Assembly: GCA_009919985.1 (NCBI GenBank)
Contig: RGAX01000024.1
Span: forward strand, 1 to 20,370
Length of the DNA: 20,370 nucleotides
Origin: Opitutaceae bacterium
Lineage (GTDB): Bacteria > Verrucomicrobiota > Verrucomicrobiia > Opitutales > Opitutaceae
Direction: 5' to 3'
The stretch's first letter is position 1. Each line of letters begins with the position of its first letter. Below the pieces are notes generated by a model. That model was given only the letters and a program-made list of their open reading frames with translations. It did not search any database and had not been told where the DNA came from. The translations under genes were made by a program, and so were the position numbers. Shown piece by piece: positions 14,345 through 20,370 of the stretch.

Positions 14345-15544
14345 ATGTCGACGCAAGATCCGCCCTCTCCCCCGTTGAACTGGTTTGCGGCACGAATTGC
14401 CGACGCATTCAGAAAACACTATCAAACGCCGGCGACGGTAGTCGCCGCGGCGCCAGGCAGGGTTAATATCATCGGTGAGCACGTAGACTATAACGGCGGA
14501 TGGGTGCTTCCCGCCGCCATCGAACGTTGGATCGTGGCTGCCGCCGCACCGCGTGAAGACGGAGTCGTAGCCCTCCACGACGACCGCACAGGGGAAACCG
14601 CCAATTTTCTCGTGACGGAGCTGGGCCGCACGCCGCAGAGGTCTTGGTCAAACTACGTGCGCGGAGTGCTCGCCGGCTTCACTGCTTTGGGCCTGCAGCT
14701 GCCGGGATTCTCGCTGACGATCTCGTCCACCATACCGCTCGGCGGCGGACTCAGTAGCAGCGCCGCGCTGGAGGCCGTTGTAGCGCGGATATTGGGTCAA
14801 CTTTTCGGATGGGAAACTACCCCGTTGCAACTCGCCAAGCTCTGCCAGAGGGCCGAGCACGACTATGCTGGGGTACCATGCGGCCTGATGGATCAGGCGG
14901 CTGTGCTGATGAGTCGAGAAGCTCATTTGCTACTTCTAGACTGTGCAACCGAGGCGGTTTCATTCGTGCCATTTTCTAACCCCGACTGGCAGATTCTCAT
15001 CATCAACTCCGGCGTCGCGCATGAGTTGGCCGACGGGGAATACGCCAAGCGCCGGGCCGCCTGCCACCAAGCCGCGAGCACACTGGGGGTGAAGTCGCTC
15101 CGCGAGTTGGATTCATCCTGCCTGCCCGGGATCGGCCGGATCTTAAATGAAGAAATGAACCGATGCGTCCGCCATGTCCTGACGGAGAATGAACGCACCA
15201 TTCAAGCCGTCGCCGCCTTTGGCCGGAACGACCTGCTGGAAGTTGGCCGACTGCTTAACGCCAGCCACGCTTCACTCCGCGATGATTACCGTGTAAGCTG
15301 CGCCGAATTGGATTTCATCGCCGCCACCACCCAACAGATTGAGGGTGTGGCCGGTTGTCGCATGACCGGCGGCGGCTTCGGGGGATCGGCCGTGGCTCTG
15401 GTTCAATCCGCCGTGATCAAGTCCGTGAGCAACACGGTCACCAGCGACTTCGCCGCACGCTACGGTCGCTCACCTGAAATTTTTGTCACGCGACCCGCAG
15501 CAGGAGCAATTGCGTGGTCCATTTTGCAGGAGGAAATTTTATGA
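14345..15544 (+). CDS. galK: Galactokinase
   Basis: Cytoplasmic GHMP-family kinase that phosphorylates alpha-D-galactose at C1 with ATP, the first step of the Leloir pathway. All family motifs are present. The substrate-binding signature GRVNIIGEHVDYN is at residues 38-50, the catalytic Asp is D183 in CGLMDQ, the ATP loop GGGLSSSA is at about 133-140, and MTGGGFGG is at 340-347. The length of 399 residues is normal. The start is uncertain: ATG codons at 14342 and 14345 and one at 14291 are in frame, and I chose 14345 because it gives the usual spacing to the signature. GGGGAG at 14336-14341 is too close to be a sure ribosome-binding site. There is no signal peptide, unlike its neighbours. Its role here would be to capture galactose freed by the alpha-galactosidase. 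galT and galE are not in the window. Confidence 0.96.
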   Translation: MSTQDPPSPPLNWFAARIADAFRKHYQTPATVVAAAPGRVNIIGEHVDYNGGWVLPAAIERWIVAAAAPREDGVVALHDDRTGETANFLVTELGRTPQRSWSNYVRGVLAGFTALGLQLPGFSLTISSTIPLGGGLSSSAALEAVVARILGQLFGWETTPLQLAKLCQRAEHDYAGVPCGLMDQAAVLMSREAHLLLLDCATEAVSFVPFSNPDWQILIINSGVAHELADGEYAKRRAACHQAASTLGVKSLRELDSSCLPGIGRILNEEMNRCVRHVLTENERTIQAVAAFGRNDLLEVGRLLNASHASLRDDYRVSCAELDFIAATTQQIEGVAGCRMTGGGFGGSAVALVQSAVIKSVSNTVTSDFAARYGRSPEIFVTRPAAGAIAWSILQEEIL

Positions 15545-15654
15545 GCGCGACCTCTCTGCTGAGTCATCGACAGCGCGCCGGCGATCCCGCTATTGGGGGT
15601 GGCCGGGAGCGAACTGATCCGCCGTCAACTTGGTTGGCGGCCACGTTTCGATAG
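15541..15654 (+). CDS. 37-residue frame overlapping the galK stop, behind perfect AGGAGG
   Basis: AGGAGG at 15528-15533 lies seven bases before an ATG (15541) that overlaps the galK TGA (ATGA). This is a textbook coupled start, but the frame stops at TAG 15652-15654 after 37 codons. The product begins MSATSLLSHRQRAGDPA and has no domain. Codon third positions are less biased than in the real genes. The best reading is that a downstream operon gene was truncated and left its start behind; a genuine small protein is possible. Confidence 0.35.
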   Translation: MSATSLLSHRQRAGDPAIGGGRERTDPPSTWLAATFR

Positions 15655-15731
15655 TATTTACTCGATCGTTGAAACCCCTTGAGCTTGGCACCGCCAAAAC
15701 CACCGAGGATACGCTTTCCAAACCTTACCCC

Positions 15732-18107
15732 ATGCATGAGCCTATTTCCCGCCGCGCAGCCATCAAACTGATCGCCACCGCCACCGTCGTCGGCGCGGCC
15801 ACCGGAATCAAAACAAGCGCGGCTGAGGCCGCGCCGCCCCGCACCCCTGAAGCCAAACCAATCGACGCCTGGAGCCGGACTCATGACCGTGTCTGGCTCG
15901 GTGGCGAATTTTGGGCGAATCCGATGGAGGACTGGCAGGTCGCTGACGGTGGCGCGGAATGCAGGAGTCTAGGCGGCAATCGGAGTATCCACTCGCTCAC
16001 GCATCAAATCACGAACCCAGAGAAGGGCTTCACCCTGTCGGTGCAGGTTTCTCAACTCGAGGTACGAGGCAAAGATAACGGGGCTGGCTTTCGCGTCGGC
16101 GTGCGGAGCGAGCTCAACGAATACCGTAGCAATTGTTTCGTGGCTCGGGGCATCAATGCCGGCGTGGCGGACGGCCAGTTGCTGCTCGGACCGAAGACTG
16201 GCCCCCTTTCAGCCCCGGTTGAATCAAAGAATATCAGACTACTGCTCTCCGGGGTCGCCAGCGGCACTTCAATCACGCTTACGCTCGTAGCCCGCACGGC
16301 TGACACCGAGACCGATCTGGGAAAACTCATCCACACCGTCCCAACCGAAAGCCTCCTCGGCAACGTTGCCCTCGTGAGCAACTACGGACCGGAGGGAGTT
16401 CAAAATGCGGCCAAGGCCGCCCCTAAAGGGGTGAGTCCGGGACGGTCGCGCTACCGCTTTACCGATTGGAAAATGACGGGCGAGGCCTTCACGATCAGCC
16501 CCGCCCAGCGATTTGGACCGCTGCTGTGGTCCATGTATTCGCTAAGTGACTCCCGCACGCCCGACGGTTTCGTAATGAAAATAAGCGCGCTGACCGGCCC
16601 CATGGGCCGCGACGACAGCCAAGTGGTGGAGCTTCACGTGCAGCGCAGCGGTGCGTGGCAATCTCTAGGCGAGGCCAAACTCGATCCCGACGCTTGGGTC
16701 GCCACTTTCCGCATCCCGCAGTGGGACGAAAAACAAGCCACGCCCTACAAGCTCGTGTATCGCCAGAAACATCGCGACGGCACGGTGACGCCTGACGAGT
16801 GGACTGGCACAATTTTAGCGAATCCCGTAGACCGACCGCTGCGCATGGCGGCAATGACCTGTCAGAACGACTACGGTTTCCCCTATGAGCCGGTGGCCCG
16901 CAACGTCGCGAAGCTGAAACCCGACCTCGTGTATTTCTCCGGCGATCAAATCTATGAAAGCCACGGCGGCTTCGGCATCATACGTGAGCCGGCCGGCCCG
17001 GCGATCCTCAACTACCTGCGGAAGTTCTACCAGTTCGGTTGGGCGTTCCGCGAAGTAATGCGCCACAGTCCCACGCTCTGTCTGCCCGACGATCACGACG
17101 TTTTCCAAGGCAACATCTGGGGGGAAGGCGGCGCGAAAATGACCAACCCTGCGGCCGACCCCACGGCGGCCTCCAGCGGCGGATACGTCGAACCCGCCCG
17201 GATGGTCAACGCCGTGCATCGGACCCACGTCTCGCACCATCCCGACCCACACGACCCGACGCCGGGCCAGCAGGACATCAGCGTTTATTTCGGCGATATG
17301 GTATATGGCGGCGTCAGTTTCGCGATCATCGCCGACCGCCAGTGGAAAAGCGGCCCCGGACACGTGAAGACCGATGGCCCGCGGGCCGACCATGTAATTA
17401 ATCCGAAGTTCGACTGCAGCGCCCTCGACCAACCGGGGTTGGTTCTCCTAGGCGAGCGGCAGGAAGAGTTTCTGAAAAAGTGGGCGCAGGACTGGCGCGG
17501 CCACTCGCTCAAAGCCGTCCTGAGCCAGACCGTGTTTGCCGCTGTAGCCACTCACCACGGCAGCTACGACGGCTACCTCAAGGGCGACCTCGACTCGGGT
17601 GCGTGGCCGCAAACGCCGCGCAATCGCGCGATCGACATCTTGCGTCCGGCGATGGCCCTCCACATCAACGGCGATCAGCACATCACGACCCTCGTCCAAT
17701 ATGGCGTCAGAAAACAGCGCGACAGCATGTGGTCTTTTTGCACGCCTGCTATCGCCGCCGGCTATCCGCGCTGGTGGCGCCCGGATGACCTGGGCCTGCC
17801 GCACACAAATCGCCCTAAGCACAGCTTAGCTGATACGGGCGAGTTTCTCGATGGATTCGGCAACAAGGTCTATGTCTATGCAGTCGGCAATCCGGCAGTC
17901 GGCAAAGCCCCTAACCGCTACGACAAGGCCCACGAAAAAGGTAGCGGCTTCGGCTTCATCACCTTCGATCCGGCGAAAAAAACCTATGCCATCGATTCGT
18001 TCCGCTTCCTCATCGATTCCACCGACGGTAAGACGACTAATCAGTTTCCCGGTTGGCCGGTGACGATTCAGCAGGCTGAGAATCGCGGCGAGAATCGGAT
18101 AGACTGA
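15732..18107 (+). CDS. Tat-exported PhoD-like metallophosphoesterase with N-terminal beta-rich extension
   Basis: The frame is open from 15630, but the ATG at 15732 begins a twin-arginine signal (S6-R7-R8-A-A-I-K, then a hydrophobic run to about residue 33), giving 791 residues exported folded. From about residue 375 it matches PhoD/alkaline phosphatase D-like enzymes. The metal-binding motifs are SGDQIYE with D405, D453-D454-H455-D456, the run SQTVFAAVATHHG, and H644-I-N-G-D-Q-H650. Known relatives cleave phosphomonoesters or diesters with Ca/Fe-type metal centres. The first about 370 residues are beta-rich: a lectin-like sandwich (about 45-245) and then an Ig-like stretch, so the enzyme is longer than classical PhoD. 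The extension suggests binding to a surface or polysaccharide. Its place beside sulfatases may mean that it acts on a phosphorylated glycan or serves phosphate supply; the substrate is not known. Confidence 0.8.
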   Translation: MHEPISRRAAIKLIATATVVGAATGIKTSAAEAAPPRTPEAKPIDAWSRTHDRVWLGGEFWANPMEDWQVADGGAECRSLGGNRSIHSLTHQITNPEKGFTLSVQVSQLEVRGKDNGAGFRVGVRSELNEYRSNCFVARGINAGVADGQLLLGPKTGPLSAPVESKNIRLLLSGVASGTSITLTLVARTADTETDLGKLIHTVPTESLLGNVALVSNYGPEGVQNAAKAAPKGVSPGRSRYRFTDWKMTGEAFTISPAQRFGPLLWSMYSLSDSRTPDGFVMKISALTGPMGRDDSQVVELHVQRSGAWQSLGEAKLDPDAWVATFRIPQWDEKQATPYKLVYRQKHRDGTVTPDEWTGTILANPVDRPLRMAAMTCQNDYGFPYEPVARNVAKLKPDLVYFSGDQIYESHGGFGIIREPAGPAILNYLRKFYQFGWAFREVMRHSPTLCLPDDHDVFQGNIWGEGGAKMTNPAADPTAASSGGYVEPARMVNAVHRTHVSHHPDPHDPTPGQQDISVYFGDMVYGGVSFAIIADRQWKSGPGHVKTDGPRADHVINPKFDCSALDQPGLVLLGERQEEFLKKWAQDWRGHSLKAVLSQTVFAAVATHHGSYDGYLKGDLDSGAWPQTPRNRAIDILRPAMALHINGDQHITTLVQYGVRKQRDSMWSFCTPAIAAGYPRWWRPDDLGLPHTNRPKHSLADTGEFLDGFGNKVYVYAVGNPAVGKAPNRYDKAHEKGSGFGFITFDPAKKTYAIDSFRFLIDSTDGKTTNQFPGWPVTIQQAENRGENRID

Positions 18108-18231
18108 CGCACCCCGTCTAACCTGGAGTGCCACGACGCTGTCTAAATTTGCCTGAAATCATCACGCAACCCCGCATCATAATCTGCGTCATTGTTCCTG
18201 TTGCATCGAGAATCGGCACTGTGTCCCAAAA

Positions 18232-19545
18232 ATGAAAACATCACCCCAGCTTGTTAATCGCCGCTTTTTCCTGCGCGCCGCAGGTATCTCGCTTGCACTG
18301 CCGCTCCTCGAATCCCTATCGACCCGCGTGCTCGGCGCCGGTCTCGGCGTCGCGAGCAAACCCGGTGCCGTCATCGGCGCGACTCGCCCGAAGCGCATGG
18401 TCGCTATCGGCAACATGCTAGGCTTCTACCAACCCGCATTTTTTCCCACCGCGACCGGTCGCGACTTCGCGCTGCCTTCCCTCCTCCAACCGCTCGCCGC
18501 GCACCGCCCAGATTTCTCGCTCTTCTCCGGACTCGATCACGGTCTCAAGGGCGGCCACTTCGCGATTCATTCCTACCTCAGCGGCATCCGCAGCATGGAC
18601 GCCAAATCCATGCCCGAGGGCAACATTAGCGTGGATCAACGCGCCGCCGAGACCATCGGTGGTGCCACCCGTTTCTCCGCGCTTACGATCGGCTCCGAGG
18701 ACGGTCTGCACGGCGGTTGCCAAATGTGTTGGACCCGTAGCGGCACCCGCGTTCCTCCCATCCCCGGCCCGAAAGAACTCTTCCGAAAATTGTTCATCAC
18801 CGAGAACGCGCAGGATGCCGCCCGCGCCGAAGATCGTTTTCATCTCCACGGCTCGATTCTCGACGCGGTCCAAGGCGACGCCAAATCCCTCAACCGCCAA
18901 CTCGACTCCCGCGACCGCGAAAAACTTGACGAGTATTTCACCTCCGTCCGCGACGTCGAACGCCAGATGGAACTCGGCAAACGCTGGGCTCACGTCCCGA
19001 AGCCGAAACCCGGTATGGCCGAGCCCGCGAACACCGGATTCGTCTCCGACCTCCCGGTTCTGTACGATCTCATCGCCCTTGCGCTCCAGACCGATTCAAC
19101 CCGCATCGCCACCCTAGAGATCGCGGGTGGTTTCGAAGCCTCCGCGCTAGGGCTTCGCAAGGATTACCACGCGCTCTCCCACCACGGGCAAGTGCGGGAA
19201 AACATCGACGGTCTCCTCGTACTGGAAAAATATCAGATGGAGCAATTTGCCCGTTTCCTCACAAAGCTGAAATCGCTCGAAGACGGCGACGGCCATCTCC
19301 TCGACCACACGAGCGTTCTCTTCGGTAGCGGCATGGGCAACGCCAACGCCCACACCAACTCCAATCTCCCGATGATCCTCGCTGGCGGCGGTTTCAAACA
19401 CGGCGAACACCGCGCCTATCCCACCACCGGCACCGGCCGCGTGCCGCTCTCGAATCTCTACCTGAGCTTGCTGCAACGCTTCGGGGTGGAGACGGATCGC
19501 TTCGCGCTCAGCACCGGCACCCTTCGTGGCCTCGAACTCTCCTGA
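18232..19545 (+). CDS. Tat-exported DUF1552 family protein
   Basis: A 437-residue protein of the DUF1552 family, whose biochemical function is unknown. It begins with a Tat signal: N9-R10-R11-F-F-L-R15 followed by a hydrophobic segment and a cleavage region near VLGAG. The body shows the family run (KRMVAIGNMLGFYQPAFFP near residue 53, SGLDHGLKGGH, and later FGSGMGNANAHTNSNLP). Its length is normal for the family. Metal- or substrate-binding residues cannot be fixed by eye, although His, Asp and Cys residues are conserved-looking (GGHFAIHSY, GGCQMCW). It is followed after a single base by the c-type cytochrome/DUF1587 gene, so the two are almost certainly translated together. Such pairs are frequent in Planctomycetota and Verrucomicrobiota. 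No Shine-Dalgarno is seen before the start. Confidence 0.88.
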   Translation: MKTSPQLVNRRFFLRAAGISLALPLLESLSTRVLGAGLGVASKPGAVIGATRPKRMVAIGNMLGFYQPAFFPTATGRDFALPSLLQPLAAHRPDFSLFSGLDHGLKGGHFAIHSYLSGIRSMDAKSMPEGNISVDQRAAETIGGATRFSALTIGSEDGLHGGCQMCWTRSGTRVPPIPGPKELFRKLFITENAQDAARAEDRFHLHGSILDAVQGDAKSLNRQLDSRDREKLDEYFTSVRDVERQMELGKRWAHVPKPKPGMAEPANTGFVSDLPVLYDLIALALQTDSTRIATLEIAGGFEASALGLRKDYHALSHHGQVRENIDGLLVLEKYQMEQFARFLTKLKSLEDGDGHLLDHTSVLFGSGMGNANAHTNSNLPMILAGGGFKHGEHRAYPTTGTGRVPLSNLYLSLLQRFGVETDRFALSTGTLRGLELS

Positions 19546-19546
19546 T

Positions 19547-20370
19547 ATGATCGTGGCGCGAGTTCGGTTCCCGTTGAGCTGCCTGCTGGTCGGCGCCTTT
19601 TTCTGCACGCTCGCGTCCATTCCGGTTGCGCTCGGCGCCCAAGACCTCGCCGCGCCTGCGATCCAGAGCTTTCTCGGCACCTACTGCACCGAGTGCCACG
19701 GTCCAGAAAAGCAAAAGGCCGAGCGTAGGTTCGACCAACTCACCTTGCCTATCGTCAACGCCGACACGTTAATTGAGATCCAAGACATCATCGACCAGCT
19801 CAACCTTGGTGAGATGCCCCCCGAGAAAGCAAAAAAGCATCCTGTGCCCACCGAGGTCGCCGCTGTCGTCGCCCACCTCACCCAACTCGCCTCCGAGGCC
19901 CAAGTGCGTCTGGCCAGCATCGGCGGTCAAACCATCCTCCGTCGTCTCAATCGACGCGAATATCTGAACACCGTCGGCGATCTCTTCGCGCTTAATATGA
20001 CGATGTTTGACCCGACGACGAAGTTCCCGCGCGACCAATCGGTCCAACACATGGACAACATCGGTGACGCTTTGAAAACCTCCGGGTACCTGCTCGCCCA
20101 ATACGTCGAGGCGGCCGACCAGATCGTCGAAAAAGCTCTCTCCACTTCCGAACCGCCCGCCGAGCGCACCTGGCGCTTTACCGATAATTTCCAACAACAA
20201 GGAGAGCTCCGCTCCCACGGCAAAGTTCATAATTTTCGTTTCATGTGCCTTTACGAGTCGCCCCAATCCATCCGGCACGAGGGCGCCTATGGGCCGCTGC
20301 TGGCATTCGCCAAGGGTGTACCCGCCGACGGCTATTACGAGATCCGCGTGAAAGCGGAGGCCAAGAACCG
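19547..20370 (+). CDS. PSCyt1/DUF1587 c-type cytochrome protein (planctomycete type), 3' end off window
   Basis: The frame starts at ATG 19547, one base after the DUF1552 stop, and is still open at the window edge after 274 codons. A signal peptide of about 31 residues is followed by a heme c site C47-T-E-C50-H51 and GEMPP at 88-92, whose Met could be the second heme ligand; together these mark a planctomycete-type cytochrome c domain (PSCyt1). Residues about 130-195 (ILRRLNRREYLNTVGDLF) match DUF1587. Complete relatives continue with DUF1592, DUF1588 and DUF1585, which would lie beyond the edge. It probably acts in the periplasm with the DUF1552 partner in an oxidation reaction, but the substrate is unknown. 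The start is supported by the tight coupling and the signal peptide. Confidence 0.9.
   Translation, partial: MIVARVRFPLSCLLVGAFFCTLASIPVALGAQDLAAPAIQSFLGTYCTECHGPEKQKAERRFDQLTLPIVNADTLIEIQDIIDQLNLGEMPPEKAKKHPVPTEVAAVVAHLTQLASEAQVRLASIGGQTILRRLNRREYLNTVGDLFALNMTMFDPTTKFPRDQSVQHMDNIGDALKTSGYLLAQYVEAADQIVEKALSTSEPPAERTWRFTDNFQQQGELRSHGKVHNFRFMCLYESPQSIRHEGAYGPLLAFAKGVPADGYYEIRVKAEAKN

Noticed and set aside
16815..17432. 205-codon minus-strand frame
   Set aside because: Antisense to the metal-binding core of the PhoD-like enzyme; no recognisable domain.
18105..18191. TGACGCA / TGCGTCA inverted repeat after the PhoD-like gene
   Set aside because: Only seven bases with a long spacer and starting on the stop codon; expected by chance often enough, and no T-run.

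Overview
The window reads as part of a bacterial genome of the Planctomycetota/Verrucomicrobiota type, most likely a sulfatase-rich verrucomicrobium. This is inferred from three things. Several secreted sulfatases are clustered together. A Tat-exported DUF1552 protein sits directly before a secreted 'planctomycete cytochrome c' (PSCyt1/DUF1587) protein. Most genes lack a Shine-Dalgarno sequence and have G-poor leaders. No rRNA, tRNA, CRISPR array, insertion sequence or phage gene was seen.

Layout. On the minus strand, from the left edge to 1638, lies a sodium:sugar symporter of the SglT type, cut off at its C-terminus. A 567-base divergent intergenic region (1639-2205) full of short repeats and palindromes separates it from a plus-strand series. 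That series is: sulfatase 1 (2206-3789, iduronate-2-sulfatase-like), a likely terminator (3832-3866), a secreted clan GH-A glycosidase-like protein (4251-6167), sulfatase 2 (6362-7822), sulfatase 3 (7881-9386, sulfamidase-like), a secreted GH36-like alpha-galactosidase (9537-11651), sulfatase 4 with a C-terminal PA14 module (11867-13942), galactokinase (14345-15544), a Tat-exported PhoD-like metallophosphoesterase with a long beta-rich N-terminal extension (15732-18107), a DUF1552 protein (18232-19545), and the start of a DUF1587-type c-type cytochrome protein running off the right edge (19547-20370).

How the genes may work together (inference). Four different secreted sulfatases, a GH-A glycosidase, an alpha-galactosidase, a sugar symporter and galactokinase make a coherent route for a sulfated alpha/beta-galactan, such as a carrageenan-like red-algal polymer. 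Sulfate would be removed and galactose released outside the cytoplasm, galactose would enter by the symporter, and GalK would phosphorylate it. There is no SusC/SusD pair, no regulator, no formylglycine-generating enzyme and no galT/galE in the window, so those parts must lie elsewhere.

Points of most interest: sulfatase 4 has Ser in place of the Pro of the C-x-P-x-R maturation motif; several very small reading frames sit at gene junctions, two of them behind perfect AGGAGG sequences although the large genes mostly have none; and the divergent promoter region is rich in operator-like repeats.
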